Positions 36,034 through 44,399 of a DNA stretch of 61,831 bases are shown here, piece after piece. The position numbers were made by a program, and so were the translations under genes. The DNA lies in NCBI RefSeq assembly GCF_007115095.1, contig NZ_SULH01000007.1:1-61831 (forward strand). The letters run 5' to 3'. This DNA is from Levilactobacillus enshiensis (GTDB taxonomy: Bacteria; Bacillota; Bacilli; Lactobacillales; Lactobacillaceae). The notes beneath the pieces were generated by a model that was not told where the DNA came from, did not search any database, and was given only the letters and a program-made list of their open reading frames with translations. The number at the start of each line of letters is the position of its first letter. Within the stretch, counting starts at the first letter, position 1.

Positions 36034-37044
36034 TTATTTAGCTAAACTCTTCGTGAAAAAGTCATTCAATTTGGCAAACGGAATCAGTTCAGTCCGGTCG
36101 TACAAATCAACGTGGCCCGCATTTTTAACTTTGACAAGCTCCTTGGGTTCATCAGCCTGATTATAGGCATCTTCGCTGAATCCAAGTGACATCGCGTTTT
36201 CACCAGCAATAAAGAGTAGTGGTCGTGGTGAGATGGTCTTAATATCAGACAGCGAATAAAAATTCAATAGTTTAGCAAAGCTCGTTAGCGTTGGATGCGT
36301 CGTTGTAGCTGCTGCTCCGCGTTGCGTCCGATAGAAGTCATAGAATTCCTTCGAGAAGGCATCTGAATCCGGCCCAATTTCTTCGGGCGTGCCACTGGTA
36401 TAACTTGTCTCCTGACCGGCAATCTCTAAAGTTCGGGTGTTCGATGCTTCGTCAATCATCGCATGAGCGCCCATCGCGTCCCGTTGTCCTCGAGCCACTG
36501 CGCCCATATCGGTTAAACTAACCGTCGCTAATGCCTTTAGCCGTGTATCTACCTTAAGCTCGTTAATCGCAAAGCTACCTGATGCACAAATTCCTAGCAC
36601 CGCGATACGGTCATTGTCGACTTGGTCCAAGGTCGTTAAGTAATCCGCGGCGGCTGAGAAGCTTTCAGAATAGAGCTCCGGCGCCATCGCATTACGTGGT
36701 TGACCATCACTCTTACCCCAGAATACTTGATCGAAGGCCAAAGCAATGAAGCCATATTCAGCCATCTTAGTTGCATACAGGTTCGCCGACTGCTCCTTAA
36801 CTGCGCCGTTGGGAGCACCCACAATAATTGCTGGTAAAGCCCGATCTTGCACTTCTTTAGGCGCAAACAGATTGCCGGCCAAGCTCATCCCATACAGGTT
36901 TTCGAAAGTCACTGGCGTCTTCGTCACTTGATTACTTTCATACCAGTTGTCCGCTCCATGACTCATATCACCCGTTGCTAACGCCTGGTTCCGTTGCTTA
37001 ACATTGTTTTCTCCGGCTGAATAAATTGGCTGTTTATTTTGCAT
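36034..37044 (-). CDS. Alpha/beta hydrolase, YcjY/dienelactone-hydrolase-like
   Basis: A 336-residue hydrolase. The nucleophile elbow reads LGICASGSFA, placing Cys where most lipases have Ser, as in dienelactone hydrolases and YcjY-type proteins. The C-terminal His (NAGHVDLYD) and an acidic residue after PLLFIAGE complete a triad. It is the last of five co-directional genes starting at 40073 and is a paralogue of the next upstream gene. Substrate unknown; intracellular, no signal peptide. Confidence 0.85.
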   Translation of the reverse strand: MQNKQPIYSAGENNVKQRNQALATGDMSHGADNWYESNQVTKTPVTFENLYGMSLAGNLFAPKEVQDRALPAIIVGAPNGAVKEQSANLYATKMAEYGFIALAFDQVFWGKSDGQPRNAMAPELYSESFSAAADYLTTLDQVDNDRIAVLGICASGSFAINELKVDTRLKALATVSLTDMGAVARGQRDAMGAHAMIDEASNTRTLEIAGQETSYTSGTPEEIGPDSDAFSKEFYDFYRTQRGAAATTTHPTLTSFAKLLNFYSLSDIKTISPRPLLFIAGENAMSLGFSEDAYNQADEPKELVKVKNAGHVDLYDRTELIPFAKLNDFFTKSLAK

Positions 37045-37075
37045 CGTTACAGCTCCCTTCCTTTTTTATGTTTCC

Positions 37076-38035
37076 TTACAGGTTCGTATTAAAGAACTTT
37101 TCAAATTTATCAAATGGGATAACAGAAACGTCATCATAAAAATCAACGTGTTGACCATGTGGTTCGACCACTAATTCTTTAGGTTCCGCTAATTTAGCAT
37201 AAGTTTCCTCACTAAATGCCTTCGAATGGGCCTCTTCACTCGTCACTAACATGACTGGTCTAGGACTGATTTCATTGATTCTAGCCGTAGCTTCAAAGTT
37301 CATGAAGCTCAGATTAGAGACGTTCGTTACATTGTACAAAGCATGTGGATGCCAGCCTCGCTTAAAGCCATAGAAACTGAAGAACTCCCGCGACACTGGA
37401 TCTAAACCTTCAGGAAATTCAGTCACTGGCTGGCTGGGGTAATTGGCCTGCTTAGCGGAGATATCCGACCACCGCTGTTCACTCAAGGCAGCCAACTGGG
37501 CTGCGCGATCCTTCCCGGTTGCCAAATTGGCCAAGTGGGGGATATCATACATCACACTCGTAGCAACTGCCTTGATACGCATATCCTGGGCCGCAGCTGC
37601 TAGCGCAAAACCACCTGAAGCACAGATTCCCAAGGCGCCAATTCGATGCCGATCAACATATGACAACGTTCCCAAAAAATCAACAGCCGCGGAAAAATCT
37701 TCGACGTAAGTATCCGGCGAGCCACTATCTCGCGGCGTGCCACCAGAATAACCATGGTAGGCTGGATCAAAAGCAATCACCACAAATCCCCGCTGGGCTA
37801 ACTGATTGGCGTAGACGCCTGGTCCCTGTTCCTTGACCCCACCAAATGGCGGTCCCACAACGAGCGCGGGATGCTGACTGGCTTTGTCTAACGTCCGGCT
37901 ATAGTATAAGTCGGCGGCAATCTCAATATCATAACGTGTCTTGTAGTAAACGTGTTCCCGTGTCACTGAATCGTCAAGTTCAAAGATATAGTATTCGTCA
38001 TTGGGGGTGACTCTTACTGCATTTTCCTTAGCCAT
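37076..38035 (-). CDS. Alpha/beta hydrolase, YcjY/dienelactone-hydrolase-like (paralogue)
   Basis: A 319-residue paralogue of the downstream protein, sharing GPPFGGVKEQGPGVYANQLA-type oxyanion region, the elbow LGICASGGFALA with Cys nucleophile, and a C-terminal HGQHVDFYD histidine. The two genes are 31 bases apart and probably arose by tandem duplication followed by strong divergence. Ribosome site TAGGAG. Cytoplasmic esterase-type activity is inferred. Confidence 0.85.
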   Translation of the reverse strand: MAKENAVRVTPNDEYYIFELDDSVTREHVYYKTRYDIEIAADLYYSRTLDKASQHPALVVGPPFGGVKEQGPGVYANQLAQRGFVVIAFDPAYHGYSGGTPRDSGSPDTYVEDFSAAVDFLGTLSYVDRHRIGALGICASGGFALAAAAQDMRIKAVATSVMYDIPHLANLATGKDRAAQLAALSEQRWSDISAKQANYPSQPVTEFPEGLDPVSREFFSFYGFKRGWHPHALYNVTNVSNLSFMNFEATARINEISPRPVMLVTSEEAHSKAFSEETYAKLAEPKELVVEPHGQHVDFYDDVSVIPFDKFEKFFNTNL

Positions 38036-38048
38036 TAACGTTCAACTC

Positions 38049-38963
38049 CTAATTTAGTTTTTCAGTAAATTCATCTAATAACCGATAAGCTTTCTTTTGA
38101 TCAGCACCTTCAAATCCGTGTCCGGCAGTTGGCAACTCATGAAACTGGGCATTTTTAAAATTTTGGGCTGCCTCACGTGCAAACTTAATTGGCACAATAT
38201 CATCATTGCCACCATGAACTAGTAGGACCGGTCCCGTGAATTGAGTGGCACTTTTAGTGATATCGGTCTTCAGTAAACCACGATAATAACTACGACCAAC
38301 AGTGAAGCCGAAGACATTGGTCGTCGCTGGAACTGACTTCATACTGCGATACTTCTGCTGGGCATCGTGGGTAATTGAAAATGCTGGGTACATTAAAGCC
38401 AGTGCCCTAATTTTTTCTGGATGCTGAGATGCTAACAAAGCTGATACGACTGCGCCTTGACTGCCACCGACCAGCAGAACTTTTCCGGTCTGAGCATCTT
38501 GGCGTTGTGTGAGCGCATTGACCACCCCTAACAAGTCTCTGGCTTCTGTGTAAATCGACATTTCAGTCTGACTGACACCAGAACTTTCACCACCAGAACT
38601 ACCACCAGGAAAATCAAACGCATACGCTAAGTAACCATGACGTGCGAGTTGCTGGGCATAACCAGCCAATTCTTGATAATTACCACCAAGTCCGTGTGAG
38701 ACAACAGCCACTGGCAATTTCTTTTGAGTAGAATGCTTAGGTGAATACAAGTGACCGTAGATTTGTTCATTCTTAAAACGCAATCGAACCACTTGATCCT
38801 TGACATTGGCTACTTTTTCGTTAGTCACTTCACCTGATGAAGGGCCTGAACTAACGTGTTCACGCTGTGTAGGTTTAGTATATTTATAACCATAAGCAAT
38901 GGCAGCGCCCACACAAACAAGCCCTATGAGTATTATATACATGATGATTTTTGAACGCATCAC
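38049..38963 (-). CDS. Membrane-anchored alpha/beta hydrolase
   Basis: A 304-residue hydrolase with an N-terminal membrane anchor (IIMYIILIGLVCVGAAIAYGY) placing the catalytic domain outside. SHGLGGNYQE forms the oxyanion region, LVGGSQGAVVSA the serine nucleophile elbow, HGGNDDIVP carries the Asp and PTAGHGFEG the His. It overlaps the upstream cyclophilin-like lipoprotein gene by four bases, so both probably act together at the cell surface. Substrate unknown. Confidence 0.88.
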   Translation of the reverse strand: MMRSKIIMYIILIGLVCVGAAIAYGYKYTKPTQREHVSSGPSSGEVTNEKVANVKDQVVRLRFKNEQIYGHLYSPKHSTQKKLPVAVVSHGLGGNYQELAGYAQQLARHGYLAYAFDFPGGSSGGESSGVSQTEMSIYTEARDLLGVVNALTQRQDAQTGKVLLVGGSQGAVVSALLASQHPEKIRALALMYPAFSITHDAQQKYRSMKSVPATTNVFGFTVGRSYYRGLLKTDITKSATQFTGPVLLVHGGNDDIVPIKFAREAAQNFKNAQFHELPTAGHGFEGADQKKAYRLLDEFTEKLN

Positions 38964-39472
38964 TTAACCTCCGCTATTTCAACCTGACGATTGTTTCCCA
39001 TATGTCTAACCACCGTTCGATAGGCATTCGTGTCAAAATGGCCAATGATGTGAATCCCGTCGTAATATTCCTCAGTTCCCCAGTAAAAGACAATTCGTTG
39101 TTGAGGTGACCAGTAACCAATACTTCCACGTGTTCCGGCGTGTCCACTGGGCATTCCCTTCGTTGGCAATCCGTGACCGAGATCTGCAATCTTTTCCGGT
39201 AACCCTGGATAGTCACGGAAACTTAACGTTGTCGGTAATTCTCTCGCAAATGCCTTGGCCGCACTGGATCCGTTCAAATGGGCCGTCAATTTCTTACCAT
39301 TAATTGTGATGACTATCTTTTGCCAACCAGCTGGACTTGTCTGAGTATGGCTACTCGTGACCGATTCGGTGCTGGCATGACTCTTGGAACCTGCTTGTTG
39401 CTTGCTCTGCGCACACCCACCCAACACCACTAAGAGACTTAGCATTAAAAATACCGACCAGATTCTCTTCAT
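38960..39472 (-). CDS. Cyclophilin-like fold lipoprotein
   Basis: A 170-residue lipoprotein: lipobox VLGGC with Cys20, a Ser/Thr-rich linker, then a domain from about 50 with ITINGKKLTAHLNGSSAAKAFARELP and GSIGYWSPQQRIVFYWG, the pattern of the small cyclophilin-like (TM1367-like) fold. The family has no proven proline isomerase activity. It is the second gene of the hydrolase operon and overlaps the membrane-anchored hydrolase gene by four bases. Confidence 0.85.
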   Translation of the reverse strand: MKRIWSVFLMLSLLVVLGGCAQSKQQAGSKSHASTESVTSSHTQTSPAGWQKIVITINGKKLTAHLNGSSAAKAFARELPTTLSFRDYPGLPEKIADLGHGLPTKGMPSGHAGTRGSIGYWSPQQRIVFYWGTEEYYDGIHIIGHFDTNAYRTVVRHMGNNRQVEIAEVK

Positions 39473-39503
39473 CCGTTACCTCCCACTGAACGTCATTTGC
39501 AAA

Positions 39504-40073
39504 TTATTTCTCCAGATTTATTTGCCGTATCACTTTTGCTGGTGTCCCTACCGCAACCACATTCGCTGGTACATCTTTGGTGACAATTGCACCAGCCCCA
39601 ATGATGGCATGATCACCAATCGAGACGCCCGGTAGCACTGTCACGTTGGCTCCAAGCCAAGCACCCTTGCCAACACGGACTGCTGAACAATTTAAGTTAC
39701 GTCTTTGTTCTGGAGCTTCCATATGATTTACCGAAATTAGGGTGACATTGGGGCCAATCAAAGCTCCATCACCGATATAAATGCCGCCTAAGTCAACGAA
39801 CATAGCGTTACGATTAATAAAGATATTCTTTCCCAAGAAGATGTGCGCCCCAAAGTCAGTATTGAATGGTGGCATCACTGCATTGGATGTTGAAACATTC
39901 TGTCGTGTAATTTGACTGATTAACGCAATGATTTGTGTATCGGTGTGATACTGCCCATTTAAACGAGCTAAAATTTGGGAATTTTCATTCGCTATTCGAG
40001 GAACAACTTCATACTCTGGTGCTTTAAAGTTAATTAATTCACCAGATAATGCTTTTTCAAGAATTGTTTTCAC
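39504..40073 (-). CDS. Sugar O-acetyltransferase (Maa/LacA-like, left-handed beta helix)
   Basis: A 189-residue hexapeptide-repeat acetyltransferase. The N-terminal helices (ALARLNG-like region near 34-60) and PPFNTDFGAHIFLGKNIFINRNAMFVD precede repeats GDGALIGPNVTLISVNH (catalytic His), VRVGKGAWLGANVTVLPGV and GAGAIVTKDVPANVVAVGTPAKVI. It would transfer acetyl from acetyl-CoA to a sugar or similar hydroxyl. It is the first gene of the five-gene minus-strand operon. Confidence 0.92.
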   Translation of the reverse strand: MKTILEKALSGELINFKAPEYEVVPRIANENSQILARLNGQYHTDTQIIALISQITRQNVSTSNAVMPPFNTDFGAHIFLGKNIFINRNAMFVDLGGIYIGDGALIGPNVTLISVNHMEAPEQRRNLNCSAVRVGKGAWLGANVTVLPGVSIGDHAIIGAGAIVTKDVPANVVAVGTPAKVIRQINLEK

Positions 40074-40151
40074 GCTTTACGCTCCTTGTGTTTGATTAAG
40101 ATTTCATTGTCGCTGAAGACTATGACATTATTTTAAGGTGACAATCAATCA

Positions 40152-40251
40152 ATGTAAAATGCCTATACTAAATGCTAATTCATAGCTTATGAGCATATAT
40201 TTAGGCATACGGATTGGTTATACATTCTCTTGCTAAATAGGTATTTTACAT
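40152..40251. promoter_or_regulatory. Divergent control region with long-range inverted repeat
   Basis: Arms ATGTAAAATGCCTA (40152-40165) and TAGGTATTTTACAT (40238-40251), 13 of 14 paired, about 72 bases apart, with an inner GCTAATTCATAGCTTATGAGC dyad. Lies between the acetyltransferase operon and the secreted hydrolase gene; possible twin operator sites. Confidence 0.45.
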
Positions 40252-40296
40252 GCAGGCATTACCCTCATAGAATGTTTCTAAAAAGAGGAGCGGCCT

Positions 40297-41211
40297 ATGA
40301 AACTTTTTAACTCGATTAAATACCTTCTGGCATTGTTCATTGTAATTACACCAATTAACAACTCAATACCGGCATCAGCAAGTCGCACAACAGCCGACCA
40401 CCCTACACCATTGGTTATGGTCCCAGGGACACATGCCAATCAAAATCGATTTGATGCGACTTTCCATAAATTAAAAGTACCGCGCCAAAATGTCCTTAAA
40501 CTAACAATAACTATCAATAATCAGATAATCGAACACGGAACCTACAATCCGGCCAGTCCGATAGTGGTTATCAGTTTCGAACAGCCCGCCGAATATAATA
40601 TTCACGAACAGGCTAACTGGCTAGCACATGCGTTAATTCATTTGAAACGGGTTTACGGCCTCCATAACTACAATTACGTTGGTCATTCCAATGGCGGGCT
40701 AGTGATGCTTGATTACTTAGAACATCCTCACTCCACGCTTGCACCAAAATTAAAACAACTCATTACAATTGGCACGCCCTATAATGATATTTACCAAACG
40801 GCTGAAACAAATACGCAAAACGTCAAACCAGATCAATTACACGACCAAAATAAATACTCGTCTGAATTTACAACTTACTATTCAAGCCGTGGTCAAATTG
40901 CCCGTTCTATCCAAGTAACTTTGATATACGGACGTCTACCGTATGCTAAGGGGGACGGAATTGTACCCCTGAAGTCAGCAAGAGCGGGCCAAACTATTTT
41001 TGGAAATCGTGTGATCCACACAACTCAAGTTAATGGCGCTCAGGGTCAGCATAGCCAGTTGCCAACCAGTTCCAATGTCATAGCTACAATAGGTAAACTC
41101 ATCAGTAGTGACCACTCTATTTTGCCTGAGAGTCAACTTTTGACACATTGCTGGGACGTTAAAAGATTGGATTTACGCCACGCAACTAAAAACAATTCTC
41201 TAACCGCGTGA
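40297..41211 (+). CDS. Secreted alpha/beta hydrolase (DUF915-like)
   Basis: A 304-residue protein with a signal peptide (IKYLLALFIVITPINNSIPASA) and a lipase-like domain: VMVPGTHANQNRFD oxyanion region, YVGHSNGGLVMLDYL serine elbow and IGTPYND, fitting the DUF915 family of Gram-positive secreted hydrolases. The C-terminal His is probably in QGQHSQLP. AAAGAGGAG ribosome site. Likely an extracellular esterase; substrate unknown. Confidence 0.87.
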   Translation: MKLFNSIKYLLALFIVITPINNSIPASASRTTADHPTPLVMVPGTHANQNRFDATFHKLKVPRQNVLKLTITINNQIIEHGTYNPASPIVVISFEQPAEYNIHEQANWLAHALIHLKRVYGLHNYNYVGHSNGGLVMLDYLEHPHSTLAPKLKQLITIGTPYNDIYQTAETNTQNVKPDQLHDQNKYSSEFTTYYSSRGQIARSIQVTLIYGRLPYAKGDGIVPLKSARAGQTIFGNRVIHTTQVNGAQGQHSQLPTSSNVIATIGKLISSDHSILPESQLLTHCWDVKRLDLRHATKNNSLTA

Positions 41212-41317
41212 GCAATTGCATGACACTCCTTGTCAATTGTCTATGCAAAGATGCCCCTGTCTTAGGGCATCGAGAACACAAGGCGCGTTCATATAAACTC
41301 TTCTGACAAATATTGTA

Positions 41318-41357
41318 AAAAAACTGCCACCCCTTGATTGGGGCTAGCAGTTTTTTC
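41318..41357. terminator. Terminator behind gene B copy 1
   Basis: AAAAAACTGCCA-CCCC / GGGG-CTAGCAGTTTTTT stem with T runs on both strands; serves the minus-strand A/B pair and the plus-strand hydrolase gene. Confidence 0.85.
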
Positions 41358-41445
41358 ACTTCTATTCAGTTACGCGATTCGCAGCAATCAAGCGGTAGTT
41401 AAATGAATTAATCACCAGCTGTACCTGTCGAGTTCGGTTAGTCAC

Positions 41446-41634
41446 TTAGTAGTTCTTCCCCAACTTCTCAACATCAGTAGTGTCATCATCCAATATCGCA
41501 ATGACCAGCGCTTCTACCTCTGCCTTTGTCAGATTAACCGCCAGTTTCTTATTCACCCGCTGATACACCAGCTCGGTATAGCAGACCTGTGCCTTAATCT
41601 GACCTAAGAGTTTCCGACTAGCTAGCGTCCGCAT
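41446..41634 (-). CDS. Gene B, intact copy (62 aa, unknown)
   Basis: A 62-residue protein, MRTLASRKLLGQIKAQVCYT at the start and NKKLAVNLTKAEVEALVIAI in the middle, ending VEKLGKNY. Its ATG lies inside the end of gene A (17-base overlap), so the two are translationally coupled. The only complete copy in the window: in copy 2 the reading frame is cut to 33 residues by a deletion, in copy 3 to 6 codons. Not recognised; probably a small helical protein. Confidence 0.6.
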   Translation of the reverse strand: MRTLASRKLLGQIKAQVCYTELVYQRVNKKLAVNLTKAEVEALVIAILDDDTTDVEKLGKNY

Positions 41635-41875
41635 CTTCCGTCACAAACGTATGCTTGTCATCCAACACATACTGGAACTCAACCGCGTTCAACATCAAGC
41701 TAGCCCGGAACAGTGCCTTGATCCCCTGTTCATTGCTCATCACCACAAAGAATTCCCGATCGGTGCCACTGACACGTTGGAAGCTGTCATACTCGCCAGT
41801 GAAACCTTCTTTACGGAACAAGCCAATAATCTTCATCATTTCAATCTGCGTTACTTCTTTGTCTGCCAAATTCAA
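41618..41875 (-). CDS. Gene A, copy 1 (85 aa, unknown, repeated family)
   Basis: An 85-residue protein, start MNLADKEVTQIEMMKIIGLF, with a beta-rich middle (FFVVMSNEQGIKALFRAS). Near-identical copies lie at 43705-43962 and 52920-53177. The start codon is TTG after an AAGAGA-type ribosome site; an internal ATG is possible. Each copy follows the terminator at the 3' end of gpmA or a gpmA fragment. Function not recognised. The conservation of three copies argues for recent duplication or selection. Confidence 0.75.
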   Translation of the reverse strand: MNLADKEVTQIEMMKIIGLFRKEGFTGEYDSFQRVSGTDREFFVVMSNEQGIKALFRASLMLNAVEFQYVLDDKHTFVTEDADAS

Positions 41876-41917
41876 TCTCTTTTCTCTTATTTAAATTTTC
41901 AGTCGCTACCGGCCCCT

Positions 41918-41936
41918 CTAGTGACCGCTAGTGACA
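41918..41936. repeat. Tandem CTAGTGAC repeat upstream of gene A
   Basis: CTAGTGAC-CG-CTAGTGAC, two direct 8-base units between the gpmA terminator and gene A, conserved in all three copies (also near 44006-44024 and 53220-53238). Possible operator. Confidence 0.4.
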
Positions 41937-41951
41937 TTTTTTCCACGAAAA

Positions 41952-41975
41952 AGCCGCCCCCAAAATGAGGCGGCT
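41952..41975 (-). terminator. gpmA-type terminator, copy 1
   Basis: AGCCGCC / GGCGGCT stem with TTTTT on the minus strand, identical in position to those after the other two gpmA ends. Confidence 0.85.
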
Positions 41976-41992
41976 CTGACACAATCAGGTAA

Positions 41993-42170
41993 TTACTTAC
42001 CTAACTTTGTCTTGTTGGTCATGTTCAACTTATCATCGAAGTCGTAGACAACTGGTTCACCAGTAGCCATTTCAAGGTCCATGATGTCGTCATCAGAGAT
42101 CCGTTCGATGTACTTGCTTAAGGCACGTAATGAGTTACCGTGGGCAGCAATGATCACATTCTTGCCGTCA
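41993..42170 (-). pseudogene. gpmA 3' fragment, copy 1
   Basis: The last ~59 codons of phosphoglycerate mutase (from [11 protein letters not shown] through the C-terminal TNKTKLGK), nearly identical to 53295-53472. Homology stops at 42170, after CATTCTTGCCGTCA, where unrelated sequence leading to the HNH gene begins. It cannot encode an active enzyme. Confidence 0.9.
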
Positions 42171-42288
42171 CAAACTGGTCTCCCAGACCTCTCTGTAATG
42201 CTAGTAAATAGTATTTATTCACTGTCGACTCATCTGGTAACATTCTAGAGGCTTATCAATTGGCTAAAATCTCAATCGTTTATTTCAA

Positions 42289-43179
42289 CTACTCTGCTTC
42301 ACGTACAAAGTAATTTTCCCAAAATTTTTTCGAGTTCCCATAATAATAAATTGAGCGCTTCATTGACACTACTACGTTGATATCAGATAAACACACCTGA
42401 TACGAATAGAGTCCTAACACTGATATCCAGCAATATAACCTTCCCTTTTCTGTATATAATTTAGCCTGCATAACTCGTGCTTTGGGTGTCATATCACCTG
42501 GAATAGGTGCAAACGGGTGGAGCATCTCCGTTCCTAACCTTTCAAGCAAAGGATTATTGATTGTAATAACTTTTAGTTTAAGTCCTCTCGTTACACTCCT
42601 CAGTACATTAATAACCTGTGTCATCGCCTTGCTGTCCATGCCACATAACAACGCAAACTCAATCGCCATTTTTAGCACTGCTAAAGCTGCAACACTATTA
42701 GTATATGGTAGTTCAACCTGAAATGTAGGTTTACGGAGCTTATGCTTAATTACAAAATCCCCATCACGAACATTGGGATATCTTTTTTGAATACTTTTAA
42801 AAAACTTTTTTGCGGACTCTTCATCTCTAAACGTTCCATCTATACGGACCTTTTTTCCCTGTTTTTCTTTTTTGACTATTGTATGCCGTAGCTTATACGT
42901 ATTATTTCTTGGATCAAACAAATATTCATTTTGAGTTTCTAAATCTTTCACGACTACATTTTGGTTTTTCTCATGCGTTTTTATACCTGCAAAATTTACA
43001 AAGTTTTTTAATTCCTCCACAAATCCGCTGTCAATAATATCACCTAGCAGGTTATTACAGCTATCACAAATAATATCAGTGGCTTTCAAACGGTCACCTA
43101 ATCCATACAAAAACACATGCTCTTCTGTCTTATTGTCCCCTGTAATTTCCGCATTACAAAAGAAACAATGATCCGTCAT
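42289..43179 (-). CDS. HNH endonuclease-like protein
   Basis: About 296 residues, start at ATG 43179 because GGAGGG lies just upstream of it. The N-terminus has a zinc-type HNH signature: CFFCNAEI (CxxC), EEHVFLYGLGD (the E-H of the nuclease motif), then CDSCNNLLG (CxxCN). The remaining ~240 residues are a mixed domain with no recognised family, probably a target-recognition or sensor part. It lies alone between two gpmA/gene A repeats, in AT-rich DNA, which suggests horizontal transfer. A role in defence against foreign DNA is inferred from domain and context. Confidence 0.75.
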   Translation of the reverse strand: MTDHCFFCNAEITGDNKTEEHVFLYGLGDRLKATDIICDSCNNLLGDIIDSGFVEELKNFVNFAGIKTHEKNQNVVVKDLETQNEYLFDPRNNTYKLRHTIVKKEKQGKKVRIDGTFRDEESAKKFFKSIQKRYPNVRDGDFVIKHKLRKPTFQVELPYTNSVAALAVLKMAIEFALLCGMDSKAMTQVINVLRSVTRGLKLKVITINNPLLERLGTEMLHPFAPIPGDMTPKARVMQAKLYTEKGRLYCWISVLGLYSYQVCLSDINVVVSMKRSIYYYGNSKKFWENYFVREAE

Positions 43180-43561
43180 AACTAGGCCCTCCAATATTTA
43201 TTGTTCAAATTAAGATACTGCATTACATTATGGCACAAAGGGAACGTACGTTCAACTGCCGAGTCTGCTAAAAAACAGGGAGTTGAACCAAAGCCTTGCT
43301 CTTTTCTTCTATGCTTAAAAGCAATGCTTAATCTATCACAACATCTGACCTAAGAAATTACTGCTGTTTGCTTTCCACAATGATAGAAAGCAATAACATT
43401 AATTTAGACTGGTCCTCGGTCTTAAACCCACATCAATAATTCGTTTATGTATACTAATGTGCAGTAATGAATATTTACGTATCAGTTGTAGCTTTTAGCA
43501 TGCTAAGTAGTTTCGTAACATTACTGAATGCTCAGTACTGTAGATTTAATCATATTCTTCT
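43180..43561. other. AT-rich region between gene B remnant and HNH gene
   Basis: About 380 bases; no gene supported. It must contain the HNH promoter, but no clear box pair was found. Confidence 0.4.
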
Positions 43562-43612
43562 TAAAAAAGTGGTAACCCTCTCGAAAAATCATCCGAGGGT
43601 TACCACTTCTTT
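43562..43612. terminator. Terminator behind gene A/B copy 2
   Basis: Strong stem AAGTGGTAACCCTC / GAGGGTTACCACTT with A/T runs outside both arms. Confidence 0.9.
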
Positions 43613-43619
43613 GGTTCTT

Positions 43620-43721
43620 TTATTCAGCTACACGATTCACCGTAATCAACCGGTAGTTATCGGTATAGCAGACCTGCCCCTTAATCTGGTCTAAGAGTTC
43701 CCGACTAGCTTGCATCCGCAT
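43620..43721 (-). pseudogene. Gene B remnant, copy 2 (33 aa)
   Basis: Starts like gene B (ASRELLDQIKGQVCYT) and then jumps to NYRLITVNRVAE and stop. Compared with copy 1 a segment between CGGTAGTTA and CGGTATAGCAG is missing. Whether this short form is translated is unknown. Confidence 0.6.
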
Positions 43722-43962
43722 CTTTCGTCACAAACGTATGCTTGTCATCCAACACATGCTGGAGCTCCACGGCATTCAACATCAAGCTAGCCCGGAACAA
43801 CGCCTTGATACCCTGTTCATTACTCATCACCACAAAGAATTCCCGATCAGTCCCACTGACGCGTTGAAAGCTGTCATACTCGCCAGTGAAACCTTCTTTA
43901 CGGAATAAGCCAATAATCTTCATCATTTCAATCTGCGTTACTTCTTTGTCTGCCAAATTCAA
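43705..43962 (-). CDS. Gene A, copy 2 (85 aa, unknown)
   Basis: Differs from copy 1 at only three residues near the C-terminus (VELQHVL, FVTKDADAS). It again follows a gpmA 3' fragment and terminator, and overlaps the start of a gene B remnant by 17 bases. No function recognised; see copy 1. Confidence 0.75.
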   Translation of the reverse strand: MNLADKEVTQIEMMKIIGLFRKEGFTGEYDSFQRVSGTDREFFVVMSNEQGIKALFRASLMLNAVELQHVLDDKHTFVTKDADAS

Positions 43963-44038
43963 TCTCTTTTCTCTTATTTAAATTTTCAGTCGCTAATGGC
44001 CCCTCTAGTGACCGCTAGTGACATTTTTTCCACGAAAA

Positions 44039-44062
44039 AGCCGCCCCAAAAATGAGGCGGCT
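44039..44062 (-). terminator. gpmA-type terminator, copy 2
   Basis: AGCCGCC / GGCGGCT stem with T tail on the minus strand, between the gpmA fragment and gene A copy 2. Confidence 0.85.
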
Positions 44063-44079
44063 CTGACGCAATCAGGTAA

Positions 44080-44291
44080 TTACTTACCTAACTTCGTCTT
44101 GTTAGTCATGTTTAATTTATCATCGAAGTCGTAGACAACTGGTTCCCCAGTAGCCATTTCAAGGTCCATGATGTCGTCATCAGAGATCCGTTCGATATAC
44201 TTGGAAAGGGCACGTAATGAGTTACCGTGGGCAGCAATGATCACATTCTTGCCATCAAGCAACTTAGGTGCGATTTGGTCTTCCCAGAATG
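44080..44291 (-). pseudogene. gpmA 3' fragment, copy 2
   Basis: The last ~70 codons of phosphoglycerate mutase (from [14 protein letters not shown] onward), nearly identical to 53295-53506. Homology ends at 44291 (CTTCCCAGAATG), 34 bases further than in copy 1. A short chimeric frame to 44301 has no independent meaning. Confidence 0.9.
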
Positions 44292-44399
44292 TACTAAGCA
44301 CGGTACGTTGGACCGGTTGATAGGACTGACTTTCGTAACTATCTTTTCTCTGGGTAGGTGCCGGTTAGTGACAAAAGAGAAGAACTAAACATCATTTAA

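Noticed and set aside
44080..44301. 73-codon frame at the gpmA fragment, seeming to be a small gene
   Set aside because: It is the 3' end of gpmA fused to a few codons of junction sequence; no start signals.
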